Shown one piece after another: positions 25,734 to 38,500 of a DNA stretch of 64,000 bases. The stretch is from positions 692,959 to 756,958 of the forward strand of contig NMRA01000181.1 in assembly GCA_002633005.1 (NCBI GenBank), read 5' to 3'. How positions within the stretch are numbered: the stretch's first letter is position 1; each line of letters starts with the position of its first letter. The notes below the pieces were generated by a model, which saw nothing but the letters and a program-made list of their open reading frames with translations, made no database searches and was not told the origin of the DNA. This DNA comes from Phoronis australis. Lineage: Eukaryota; Phoronida; Phoronidae. The translations under genes were made by a program, and so were the position numbers.

Positions 25734-27585
25734 ATAAAAAAATTACACTGAACAAAAAATTTCACCTGATTGCTCAAATGAATATTCAATTCCAAGTTAA
25801 AGCATACGCGATCTTGAGATTAAGCAGGATTACAAGAGTTAGCGCATAGCAAACCAGCTCAAACAGGGTTTCTGTTTACCAATGGACGCTAGGTGTCGTT
25901 GAGCGTACAGGTACATCAAGAACTTGAATTGGGCGATGCCATTGTTGCGGCAAGGTAATAAGGTTGTAGCGCCTCAAATGGCTGTGGCTTGAAAATGCCA
26001 CATTGAATGAACCCAAAGCTAGATATACAAAGGTTGGACTTGAATAGTCAACTCGCTTGTGATACTCCGACGTACTGACTACTGACCCCGCCATTGTATT
26101 GTTGTATGAGAATGGACTCGTCCAATTAAGATAAGGTATACTGTACCTGCGCATAGAATCGATTTTTATTGATAGTAAACAGTCGACAAAATGGCGACCG
26201 TATTTTATAGGTAGTACAAGGAAGACTGGTTACTCAGGAATATTTTCCAGATCCCTGCTGGTCAGGTGATAATGAAACGTTGATCTAAGCACCATGGGTT
26301 ATTTTAATTTTCTGAAACACGTCCATGTAATCGGTATTCTCGCTGTTCTTCACCTGATTACTACAAAGGTGAGTGCAAAGAGAATTAAACTCCCCGCCAG
26401 TGTTTTGTCCTGGGATAGGACTGAGGTCTGTCATTGTTTCCTTTGTGTTCGGGGTTTTGTTGCTTTGTTTTACTCGGACTTCTTGTCTTGGTCATTAGAA
26501 ATATTATATCACTCAATTTCTGTTATATTTTATCAAATCATACCACACTTTATAACACGTGATGGGGGCTCTGTTCTAGCAAGCAACTGTTCTGGAGGGG
26601 GACCTATCCCTAGGGACAACNTTCGCCGGCCATTTTGTTACCAACGTTAGGAATTAGAGCCCCCCCCATGTTGAAGGCTGGGTGCGCAATAAAAAATTAC
26701 ATTGAACAAAAAATTTCACCTGATTGCTCAAATGAATATTCAATTCCAAGTTATAACATACGCGATCTTGAGATTAAGCAGGATTACAAGAGTTACCGCA
26801 CAGCAAACCAACTTAAACAGGGTTTCTGTTTACCAACGGACGCTAGGTGTCGTTGGGCGTACAGGTACATCAAGAACTTGAGTTGGGCGATGCCATTGTT
26901 GCGGCAAGGTAATAAGGTTGTAGCGCCTCAAATGGCTGTGGCTTGAAAATGTTAGGTATATGCCACATTGAATGAACCCAAAGCTAGATATACAAAGGTT
27001 GGACTTGAATAGTCAACTCGCTTGTGATAGTTCGACGTACTGACTACTGACCCCGCCATTGTATTGTTGTATGAAAATGGACTCGTCCAATTAAGATAAG
27101 GTATACTGTACCTGCGCATAGAATCGATTTTTATTGATAGTAAACAGTCGACAAAATGGCGACCGTATTTTATAGGTAGTACAAGGAAGACTTGTTACTC
27201 AGGAATATCTTCCAAATCCCTGCTGGTCAGGTGATGATGAAACGTTGATCTAAGCACCATGGGTTATTTTAATTTTCTGAAACACGTCCATGTAATCGGT
27301 TTTCTCGCTGTTCTTCACCTGATTACTACAAAGGTGAGTGCAAAGAGAATTAAACTCCCCGCCAGTGTTTTGTCCTGGGATAGGACTGAGGTCTGTCATT
27401 GTTTCCTTTGATTTCGGGGTTTTGTCGCTTTGTTTTACTCTGACTTCTTGTCTTGGTCATTAGAAATATTATATCACTCAATTTCTGTTATATTTTATCA
27501 GATCATACCGCACTTTATAACACGTGAAGGGGGCTCTGTTCTAGCAAGCAACTGTTCTGGAGGGGGGCCTATCCCTAGGGACAAC
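25669..27585. repeat. 0.95-kb near-identical pair across a single N, duplicating the MOLO1-like first exon
   Basis: Positions 25669-26620 and 26622-27585 correspond base for base apart from SNPs and small indels, joined at the N at 26621. Each holds the same signal-peptide exon with donor (26294-26368 and 27259-27333). Interpreted as two haplotypes scaffolded in tandem. Confidence 0.85.
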
Positions 27586-30500
27586 TAGACCGCCAACTCG
27601 GGTGGGTATTGTCTCGATCGGTACCTCCCACCATTTTTAAAAGAGAAGACGGATGACCATGTGTTGATCGAGGGGAGCAAACTTGCTCACCAGTAATATC
27701 GTAACTGTATAGCCTCTGTCCAGGAAACGTGACTTCACCGTAATTCAGAAGAAAGCCAGCCAATGGAACAGGTCCCTAATTCTTATCCAAGTCTATATAT
27801 TCGTACACGTGTCAATTTATTGATATAAGTGTTCCAAAACTGGTTCATTTTCTAAAGTAATGATTAAAATCACAAAAAATTATGTCATTTTTATGTAAAA
27901 TGACTCGATGTTGCATGACATTTATACATGAAAGAGAGAATTAAGCCCAAGGTACTTGACCTGAAAAGCTCTCCATTCAGCAAGGTCAAGGCGTGAGAAT
28001 CCATAAAGATGCTTAGCGTAATAAACCCACCTGCTTTCAAAGCATACTAACTGTTGATGTAGTAATCTTGCCGGGATAAAACTGGAATCGACTTGTTTTT
28101 TTTTTGTTCACGTTAGGAGTAATTTCTGGTTTTGGAAAGGCTATTACAGTTTTGTTCAGTTATTGCTCGAGACCAGGTTCAACAATTAGGTGACTTGATC
28201 CCGCGGATCATTTATGCACCGAGCACCTTCTCAACCAATAATGAAGTGCCAAATCTTACCAGACACGATTTTCTAACGAAAAGTGGCTTAACTAAAAATT
28301 AATATTTTGGTTTATAAACACAATTTCAGATAGCTACTCTACTTTCATGTAGACTAAGCATTGATGATTTTTGATATAGAAATCATTCTTGCTGTGCCAA
28401 TATCAAAAATCAATTATGCTTTGCAAGCACGTACTAGTAGAAATTGTGACTACTTAATTTATTATTTTTTGTCTTGCCGAAGGTGACAGGGGTGTCGCCA
28501 ACAGACAACTGTGGATTGGGATTAGTGGCAGCATGGTGGCAGTCTATTTCTACGTTGGATCTAAATGAGTATCGCAAACTAAGTGTAAATGAACTTTGTT
28601 TACACATAGGATTTGGATAACAGCGACATAACAGCGCGTGGCAAGTCATGGCAACAAATCCTTGTCGTTTGTTTATTTAGGCTCTTTATAAGGCTATTCG
28701 AATTCCTGATTACTTTATGCGTGATGTTTGTTATCCACTTTTCAATTATTTGGATATTAAATAGCCTGTCACAGTGATAAGAACACGCTGCATTTCTTGT
28801 AATGCGCCAACAATCATACCGGGTTGTTTGGTTTCACCAAATATTGTTTTACCTGTCTTCTGTGAAAATAATATTTTTCGGCCACTCACCGTACGATCAT
28901 CGATAAAGTTTAAACTTGTTCCTTACTCAGATTAGAATCGATTTACTTCTGGGCTTGGAAAAAAGTGACAGCCAGATGCACGAGGCTGTGCTAGGCGCAA
29001 AAATCAACCGCCGAGCCAATGGTCCCGATTGAACAAGGCGAAATGTCAGCTTTTTCCAAGCACAGGCATGACCAAGTCTGAAGAGAGAACGGCGATTTAA
29101 ATCAAAAATAGTTTGTTGGATTTCTACCCAACTTGTTTTCAACATACACTCGTGTTATTAGTAACGCCCTGTTCATATTCATAAAATTCATTTGGGTCGT
29201 ATTTTTCTTAGGCCGAGACAGTGACGTCATACTCATCATGCAATTCAACCAGTCAAGAATTTAATGGATACACGTACACGCTTGATGCTAACGGAGATAA
29301 AGTGTGGTCTCACTGTGGATTCCCCAACCCCCTGTTCGACAAGCAACGGTGCGGATGGCCCCTCAATGACCAGGTTGCCAAGAGATACGTATGCGACCCT
29401 GACGGCGTTTTGGAGGATATAGACAGTACGGTTATTATGACCTGATCTGCACGTCTTCGTTTAGCTAAATATTTGAAGAATGATAAATTTATCTCGATAA
29501 AAATGCATGTATTTGATAGTAAAGTCGCGTAGATCATAACGTGGAGCTCTTTAATTATCGCAACCATTAATCGAGCGAAGAATCAATGCAGTTTAGGAAA
29601 ATTTAGGAATTAGAAAAGTACGTTCGTAGCAACACAGTAGTATCAACAAGATGACCTAATTAAATGAGACGAACTTTTCAAAACGCTGTTACAGTTGACT
29701 AATAATCATCATTTCTGATATATTTCATTCCAGATATTTTTTCATAATTTACGCGAAAGTGTAGCCTAATATTTTTAATTTCTAAAACGGTTGGAGGGTA
29801 ACACAGCTTCTGAAAATTTCGTTTGAATCTGATCAGTAGTTTCTGAGACATGATGCTCCGAAATGAGATAAATTTTGAGATTTTTCAGGTTCCTGGTGCA
29901 TACCTTTCACTCTTATGGTCTTTGGTATCTGCTTTTCACTTACTTCCGGGCGATTTACATATGACAAGAATTAGATATTAACTCGCAGTGTAAATTGGAC
30001 AAAAGCCACGAACTTTGAAGTGTTATGCTAACTAGTCTGAAAGTATCGTTTCATTATTACTTGGTGAAACATAAAGCAATGTCATCGTTATTTGGAAAGG
30101 GTTCCAAATGTATGAAACTGTTTTTCGTGAAAGAGTCTGCCACTGTCTGCTTACGACAGTTGGACAAAAGCGAACATGGTCCACAATGCATTAGTAATGT
30201 GTTATAAGACCTGCAGTTCACTCCGGCAATGCACATTTCAAAAATAGGGGTTTGCTTTCTATACCAGGACCCCGTTTTTATCAAAGTTGTTTTTATCAAA
30301 GTTCGTAGATCGGTCGTTAGCAAGTTATTGGGAAGTCGACGATGCATTTTTCGCAAGAGTTAAACATCGCTAATGATGTAAACGTAATCGCAGTGAACAG
30401 TCACGTTAAAAGCCCAGCTTCGTAAAGTACATTCAAGAATCGTTTGCCAATGAAAAATTAAAGGTACCACCTTCTAAGCTACTATCGGACTTGCGTACTT

Positions 30501-32605
30501 TGTTAAAACGAGCCCATGAAAAGTGTGCCTCTTGTCAGCGATGTATCTTTGATATGATATTTTCTCAGTTGCAAAGATAGATGAGGCCTTGAAGGAATTT
30601 GGCAACGCGTCCGCACGACAGTGTAATCAAGAAAATTCGATCGCCGCCTTCGTGGTGGTTAAGAAAGCCAGAGTCGCAGATGCTGGAAATGATAAAGTGT
30701 AAGTATATTTTGGCTTCACCTGGCTTCACAAACACGATTAATTGAGAATCTTGTATTGTGCGCTCTACTCAGAAACGACTGTAAAATCGACGCAGCATTT
30801 TCTGTTTCTGACATGCCACTTCAACCCATTTTGTAGCATTAGTTACATGGTATAACATTATAATATTTTGTTTTTTGAAAACTGATACATTTTTATTGAC
30901 ACGTTGTCTCGGTGTTGGTAGTGAAACTTGTTTTCAGGTGGCAAATTAACACGAATGATTATTAATTATGGGGCCGGTTTTATGAGAGTGAACACCTCTT
31001 AATTCGATTTTTGTTTTAACGAGAAACAGGTCGAACTACAGCTTTAAATGAAACTAGGGTACGGAACATATATTCACCAATTTCAAAATTTGCGCATTTT
31101 AGGTGCGTCAACAAATGCGGAGAGATTCACCCTTCGGCCGTAACGTCGTCAGAAAGCAACGTGGAAGCAACTCTTGAAAATTTTGCGTACAACATTCGTC
31201 GACAATGGAAGCTGGGCTCTTGTCAGAACGATATGATTATTTTCTACTGGCACCAGCAAAACAAGGTACCTTCTGGCTGAAAGATAAATAAGCTTGTTTG
31301 TGAATCGAGAAACATTTAACCCCGATTTATAACAATTTCGAAGTAGAGAATTTGGCAATGTTTCCCAAATTTGGAGGTTGCGTAGGTGAAAGTTTACCGC
31401 ATACAGTATACTCGAGTATTTATGTCAATGCCCTAATATCTGAAACGATGCGTCTTTCAGAGAATTTTTGTTCAAGTGTTTTGCATATAAGAGCATGGGC
31501 TTGAAGTTCACTTATAAGCCCTGGCTACTAATCTCCGTCCATACGCATTTTCCAAACATGACGTTTTTGTCCCTCTTTATCAATTTTCATTTAGTAGTTA
31601 GCGTCAACTTTTACACATCGTGTGTCAATTTTCCCCAGTTTTACTCAAGTGTTTTAAATAAAGGCCCACGCGCCTAATTCTCGAAAGTCTTACAACCTCC
31701 CGATGTACAGCTGCACGCACAGTTGCGTAGTCCTGCATGCACGGGTATACGGCAATAGCTGGCCAAGAAGGTCGCTCAACCTCCATGGCCGTAACGAAAG
31801 ACACTTGCGAGACAACTGCGGTGAGAAATCTTGGCTCGGGGATTCCAGCTTACTCGAAAAATACTCGCCTGTGGCCTTGCGTGGTCTTACTTTTCGAGCA
31901 AAACGTGCTACTTTGCGGGTTTGCAAAGTGGCTAGTGACGAACGCACAAACTGCCGTAAAACTTATGTATTTAGTGAAACAGGCCTCCAAAATATTGCTT
32001 ATTAAAAATGAATATGAAACTAGATTTTAAGTTACGATGATCACTGCAGATCATGGTCATTTTGTCTGTTCCATAAACAAGAAATTGGAAACGCAATTTT
32101 CAGTACGTGCATAACTCCCAAGTAACATATATCATTTCAGATGTATATTTCCTACGGAGACAAAATCACCAATTTCGTACCACAGAAGACAATGTCTGCA
32201 TCGATCACAACTGCGCAAGATTCTCTATCAAAGAACGACTCGTCGTCGCACGTCGCTTCCGCCATGGAGGCCATGTTGAAAGCCTTCCAACCTACGTTCT
32301 CACTCACTCAGCCGGCCACCATCTTGTTCATCCTCAACTTTTGTGTAATGTTTGTGGTGGCTATGTTCCTCGTAGCATTCACTAGCATGAGCAGAAAAGA
32401 GTATGACGTATGGGGCTCTGAACTACAATGGCGTATCCTGAGTAAAGTACTGTACTATATGAGCGGGCTGTGGGTGATTGAGATGATATTCAAAGGAGTT
32501 CTTTGGGTGCAAAACCAGTCGCTTGTCGTCGTGTTGGTAGTTCCTTTAACATTGTGCGGTCTCTGTCTTATCGGTTTCGTCGTTGTCATCTTGCAAAGTG
32601 GTTGA
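26294..32605 (+). CDS. MOLO1-like TPM-domain membrane protein (complete, 5 exons)
   Basis: Exons 26294-26368 (or its copy 27259-27333), 29212-29425, 30569-30698, 31103-31265 and 32141-32605 splice with GT/AG borders and exact phases to 348 codons plus stop. Residues 1-25 form a signal peptide (GILAVLHLITTK). Residues about 45-195 match the modulator-of-levamisole-receptor-1 (MOLO1, TPM-fold) domain: FPNPLFDKQRCG, YVCDPDGVL, and FAYNIRRQWKLGSCQND before MIIFYW, with paired cysteines. The C-terminal exon has a clear hydrophobic segment at about 252-274 and two more at about 297-316 and 321-345. In nematodes MOLO-1 is an auxiliary subunit of levamisole-type acetylcholine receptors; a receptor-modulating or other surface role here is inference. 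Family assignment is good, function open. Confidence 0.82.
27259..27333 (+). other. Second copy of the MOLO1-like first coding exon (allelic)
   Basis: This has the same start, length (25 codons) and 'gtgagtg' donor as 26294-26368, with one amino-acid change (Ile to Phe in the hydrophobic core). It is closer to exon 2 and would serve equally well as the first exon. The two are best read as alleles created by the duplication around the N at 26621. Confidence 0.8.
29700..29890 (+). repeat. Dispersed repeat family, copy 1 (in MOLO1-like intron 2)
   Basis: Shares with copies at 42290-42590 and 51250-51560 the stretch 'gaaaattt..tgaatctgatcag..tgagacatgatgctccgaaa' in diverged form. It has no coding potential. 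Recognised by eye as the same family; identity looks low, so the copies are old. Confidence 0.4.
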
Positions 32606-33998
32606 AGTGAAGAAGATTTTCGTCTGCTGTGGAATCTGATATGACGTACTACGCGATAACTTGGTATATTGCCTCTATTCAGGGGCACGTTTAAAAAGTT
32701 TATATGCAATTATATTTTACTACATTTGTATTTTTACACTTATATGGAATACATGACATTTCAAATGCACTTTTCACTAATGTACATACATACATAAAGA
32801 AATCGATTGTCAGTTTTGAAATTTTTCTAACGATGAATCGGAACTGTCAGATTTATTTGAAATGACTAGCTATTCACGAGGAAGAGCGACTTTTGTCAAC
32901 CGATACTTTACTTTGTGTTGGGGCTGTATGTAAGATACCTAGTCTCAAGTGGGTCCATTATGCGCATAATTCAAGTAAGGAATTCTATATTAACTTGTAC
33001 AAAAGCACAACACAATCATCTCGGACATAAACATTTAAGTCTGTTTCCAACGCAGGCCTACTCGATAAGGAAGCTTTGTAGACTTCCAACACAATATTTA
33101 TTCCATGCGACTTGCCTCTGCTTGCTCTGGAGAGCCTCAGTCGGTAAGTTTGCTGTTGCTGTTGCTCCAAGATATACGAGGCGAGAAATGTGATTTTTTT
33201 ATAATCAGTGCCGAGCGCGGAATCTACTGTATTTAACGGGTAGACAGCGGACTCCATTTCAGCGAATGTCTGGCAGACATCAAACAACGGAATTTGTTGT
33301 TTTTAGCTCAACGTAAAGCGCATAACATCAAGAAGTCTACCCATCCAACATAATCACAAAAACGCGTTTTTCGGCCGTGAAAACAATAATTTCTCTTCAA
33401 CTGACGAACAGCCGCGAGCACGAGTAGCAAGCCGCACGGATTTATGTTAACAACACAAACAAGTACATACTTTGCTCAGCCGAGAAATTTAAAATTCTTC
33501 TCTCACGCACGCTTGACCCACTCACGGATTCAAATTCCCGCGATCCAGCTGAGGCAACAACACACTTCTCGCTTCTCACTCATCAGTGGACATGATTTTC
33601 TTTGCTTAGTCGCGAACAGACCAGCTCAGCTCCCACTCGACCCTGGCCTGCACGCCGTTAATGAAATAGCATACGGCGTTTTCCCGTTGCTCCCAACTTG
33701 TTCGATTCTATATATAGCCCAACAACAAGTTGGGAAGTTTACCCCTGTAGCCAATGTCTTACACGACTGATTAACTCCGTTCTGGTATTTATGTTGGAGG
33801 GACAGTTCTGTTTTGTTCGATAACTGCTCTAATCTCCGATCAAATCGTATCTAGCTTGACTGGGCTGTGCTGCTAAAAATGAAAGTTAAGTTATAACATA
33901 TTTGAACATAAACCAATAGCATTTCTGAATTTCTTGTCAAATGCTGATCATGTTTAGTTTTTGAATCACCAAAATCGCCCAACTACAACAGAATTTAA

Positions 33999-34235
33999 CA
34001 GTGGCAGATCTACGATTTCAGTAAGAGGGGGGGGGTTAGGATTCGAGAGAATCCGAGGCGCGTAGCGCCGAGGAGAAGGAAGGTCGCGAGAGGGTTTCCC
34101 TCCCGTGTAAGATTTTTTGGGATTTTTAGTAGCTAATTTCGTTTTTCTGGCGATTTTTTCCAGTTTTTATTTTTGATCCTGTCCCGAGGGGGGGGGTTTA
34201 AACCCCCTGAACCCCCCCTGTAGATCCGCCTCTGG
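33999..34235. mobile_element. piggyBac-like MITE with TTAA target-site duplication
   Basis: The element is flanked by TTAA at 33995-33998 and 34236-34239. Its ends are CAGTGGCAGATCTAC and, in reverse complement, CCAGAGGCGGATCTAC. The interior of about 237 bp is non-coding with G-rich and C-rich blocks near each end. TTAA duplication is characteristic of the piggyBac superfamily (Kolobok also uses TTAA). A related end occurs at about 55053-55072. Confidence 0.65.
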
Positions 34236-35547
34236 TTAAGACAATCCATTCTGCCAGGTTTCAGTAATCCTTTGAAACCTGAGAGATGATTGGCCTGCTT
34301 GTTATCATACGGGACAAATGACTGTGCTGGGCAGTAAACGAAGGAGCCTGATGTTATCGCACGTTCAGAACCCCTCACGTCTGGAAAAGTTCAGAGCTGA
34401 ACGACAGAACGCCGTCATGAAGGCATATTCCCTTGCTGCGCACCACTCAGGCGAGCATAAAATTCTTCACTCACGCACGTTATTCCTCTATCATGGATAC
34501 AAGTCAGCCATCCACACCGAGTTGTCGATTGCGTCTTTGGATACATTTCTTTTTTGGCAACTTTTTATCAGACAAGTTTTTCGATTTTAGAGGCCAGCTA
34601 ACAGGGACTACCTCTGCTCCCGCACTTAGGTTCTGAGTCTGCAAACACCCTTCTGTACCCTCGCACGCCGTTCCCTTCTCTTGCGCCCCCTCGCTTAACT
34701 CGTTTCCTACTCTCGCGCCACTTCGCTCAAGGCACCAAGTCATCCCAGCCTGCGCGCCTCTCGGGCTGTATAAAATTCTTCTCTCGGTTCTCCAGATATC
34801 ATTCCGAAACGCACTATCTCAAAACACTGAAATTCCCGCCGCTCTGGTCCTGGAGCGGAGCATACAGGTGATGCTCTAAAGCATTGTGCAAAATTTCATG
34901 AAGGTCTGACCGGAGTTTTTTGAGACATCGAGCAGGACAGGACGACGACAATATGTCACTACATATACTTGCACGTGGGCCTATAATCCTATGCCTAAAA
35001 AGTCTCAAATTTAGCTAGGTTGTCAGTTTAATATCTTAGGTCGCTAATCTTCCACAAGGTTGTGATGGACTGCTGGCACTTCCTTTCTGAAAGTTGAGAA
35101 CTGACAACTTAGCGACTCGTTCAAGGAAGTTGTGGTTCCCTGCTAACGTTTCAAGTAAATGTGCCTTTCGAAATAACAGTCCAGTGAAATAGGGGTTGAC
35201 GTATCAATCCAGAATGATTCTAGTGAAAATTGTCGTTACTCGCTTATTTTCTCCAAATTCAGATTTTAAGTGATGATATATCTGCCTCAGTGACGCGATT
35301 TGGACCCATAAATCCACAGTCGCATTATATTTTCCGAAATTTTTCCAGGTCTTGAAATTTTTCGGTTCAGGTAACCACTGGGATAACTTTAGCACTTGGA
35401 ATTTTTACGAAATTTTGTGTTTGTATAAATCGATGTGCTCCAACAACGGTGGTACGCATCGTATGCTCCCGGGGAGTTGAGAAGGATTAAGATTGACCGG
35501 GTACATGGCCAAGAAATGATAATCGAAGCGCTACGTAAATCCAGCCA

Positions 35548-35571
35548 CATTATTATTATTATTATTATTGT
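35548..35571. repeat. (ATT)n microsatellite
   Basis: Several consecutive ATT units in a T/A-rich stretch. A simple-sequence repeat with no other significance visible. Confidence 0.8.
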
Positions 35572-38500
35572 TTTTAATTTTGGCATTTTATTTCAATATC
35601 TGACTAGGTCCAAAACGTTAAAATGACGTCATACTAAACAAGCGGAATGTGTCTTAACTAGTCACGTGATGTTGAAGCACAGTGAGATGTTAGCATTGTT
35701 TGTCCGAAATTATCCTTTTGTGCATAAAATAAAGAATTTCAGTCCCAGGTTTACAGGGAGTCAAGTACCCTGAGTCTACACAAGACGAGAGGATTGCTCA
35801 GTCGTAACTAGAGGGTAATCTAAAAATCCAAAAAGGTGAAAACGATGCAAATGACTTTGTTATCGGAAACTCTTCCAAGAGGGATCTCTTGACATGGAAG
35901 CCAAGGATGTATATTTTTTCAAACACAGGAAAAGTGCAACAATTGATTTTATCATCAAGAACTCTTCTGAGATTTGTACGGTCCTTTGATAAGAGCTTAA
36001 GAATGTCATTTGAAAAAGAGGAAAAAAGCAGCAATTGTTGCTATGAGGGACCTATCCGTCAGATGACCACTCGTATGATATGTAATTAAAAAAACAGGCA
36101 AAGAACAACTGATGATTCTTTATCATCCCTTGCCGGGGAGGATCGAAGAAGGAGCGAAGTCAGTCTTACGAGAATTCTGTCCTATCCATCGCAGCGCCCT
36201 CATGTAACCTGTAGCAGCTATTGGTTGAGCAATCCCAGGCATTGTGGGAATTCTACTGAATGTGTCTTTTTTGTTTTTTGTTATTCTTACATTCTTGTTT
36301 TGAAAATCAATACAATTTGATGCATATACATAGCCTTTTGTAAATTAATCCATCTCAAAATGCTGACTCTGATACTTTTTGTGGCGCAAAATGACACTGC
36401 GAACAAATGTTAATGATCGTTGAGTTTATTTTTACGCAATAGAATGGCAACAGTTGTTCCAAAGAAAAGTCGAGCCATGCATCAGACAAGGAATACCCTC
36501 GCACTCACGCATATCGTACGTATGCCTCTGTACGTCAATATGTTAGCTAACTCAATGCCAGGTATAAGTTTTGGCTAAAACGAACGAGATTTCAGACATG
36601 ATATTAAAACGTTTAATAGATAAAAATTATAGTTTTCATAATTAATGGATTTAGGGAGGGGAAGCGATAGGGGCCGCTCCCCGCCCTCGAGCTCACGGGC
36701 ATGACCAAGATAAAAATGGGCTCGGAAAGTCACCTTTAGGCCGGTCACAAAAGTTTATCCTTTGACAACTGCGGTGGCCCATCAAGCCCCTAGCTAAATC
36801 CTAGACCTGTCAATGACGGCTAATCGTTTAGTGGGCTTGTGTTTCACCAAAGGGGGTATTCATCGGCGTTTTAATGTTTTAGATCTGAAAGACAATTTTC
36901 AAAGATTCCTTTTCTTTGCTGAAAGCGGTGCTGAAAGTCGGCTAATCAAGATTAAGCGTTTATTACTGCACTATCACAATGTTTCAAACTGTTTTATTTC
37001 TGCAACCTAACATTCATAAATTTCACGCGACAGTTGCTACCTTTTGACAATTGCCGGAATTCGCATTAAAACGATTTGTAAGTTGTTCCCTCGGGTTAAT
37101 AAGAAAATATGCATGAACGGCGAGTGGAGTTTAACCCCCTAATAACCAACCTCTGTCACAAAAACCTTTTGTCGCTTTTTTGTGACGAGGAAGTTTAGAG
37201 AAGTACAATTTCGGTCGCAATAGCCCTAAAAAGACATGCCGCAGGTTATATTTCATTTGTTGTTGAAGCGTTATGTATTCAGTCTAATTATTTACTATAA
37301 TATCCGTTTTATTTGGTAATAAATAAGATCTATTTGATCAGCACACGTTTGTTACATGTACCATTCATTTATTGAATAAGTCCCTGACCCTTGCGCAGTG
37401 TGTACGTTACGTATTATCTCGAGTATCTGGGCGATGGTGTTTATCGTAGTTAGTCCTTAACAACAACTTCGATAAGATTTTCTAACAGACACCTTTTACT
37501 GTTTTCATTCAGAAAGGAGACGGCAGTTTCCGGCCACAGTTCAAAGCTAATAATGGTGAGTATACAGATACAGCAAAAATCTTAATCTTGACAGTTTCTA
37601 GACCCTCAAGCAGTGAGGCAATCGAGTCACTGGAACCGGAGTGCGTAAGGCAACGCCTACACTCACAGCCTGTTACATATGTGCGCTGTACAAGGTCAGA
37701 GAAAGTCAGCGGATCTTCACATAGCAAGAACATGTACACGTGTAATCGTCTGCTCCCATCGAATGAGCAGGTTCGAAAAGCTGCGGTCATCGGAATGCAT
37801 GATGCCAGCTTTTTACCAGTAAATTAAATAGGGCTATACCAAGAATACTGAGAACGCAGCGGAACGGCGGGTTTATTGACGATTTCAAAAATACCAAAGA
37901 GGACGTGTTAGCGTATTTCTCATTGTCGGCCAAGGGTACGTGTGAAATAGCAAAACTGTGTTTTAAAAAATTTCGTACTGGTTGCTAAGTTGGGTGCATT
38001 GAGAGAAACACAGTATTGATAGCTCCGTTACTACAGCAAGCACAAATTGGTTGACTTCTGGCTTTAGTACATATATGTAAAAGGAGATTTTACACCTGAC
38101 CACAGCTGAACAAATACCCAATTAGTAAATCAGTGGGTAACGTTGCTTTACGTTTGGTTAATTCGTACCCATAGCTTATTTTTAGGAAAATGTTAAACTC
38201 TGTCACCATTGCATAAATGTATTTTGCAATGTTCAGAGAACAGAATATTTCAGCTTTTTGAAAATTAAAACTTCAGACAAAATCTAACCAATCGGTCAGA
38301 AAGAAAATCAGAAAGCTTTAAATCACCAGGAGACTGTTAATTAAAAGGTCTCTGTACGGTCGTAGTTAAGAAGAGCGTATCTTAAATGTTAATTTGCAAA
38401 CAATTCATTCAAGTGGTTTATGAAGGTGAGCTTTCAACTTGAATGTGAACAAAAATCACGTTTACGTCAGTAGCAATGCTCCCACCAGCAAAAAAATCAG

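Larger units (their letters stand above)
21126..26293 (+). other. LIS1 3' UTR plus intergenic sequence up to the MOLO1-like gene
   Basis: No coding exon is supported. LIS1 orthologues often have long 3' UTRs, and AATAAA signals occur at 23245-23250 and 23688-23693, so the UTR may extend about 2.5 kb; the true end is not determinable here. The stretch contains an assembly duplication (23215-24885) and a truncated MITE (25548-25733). A long open frame on the minus strand at 22061-22543 has no recognisable domain and is probably chance. Confidence 0.5.

Noticed and set aside
27575-27763. Minus-strand frame starting MAGFLLNYGEV with a donor-like 'gtgagc'
   Set aside because: It looks exon-like, but no partner exon was found on the minus strand and it lies in a plus-strand intron; not enough support.
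31703-32030. Two overlapping plus-strand frames of about 100 codons
   Set aside because: They lie within intron 4 of the MOLO1-like gene, in two different frames, with no family resemblance.
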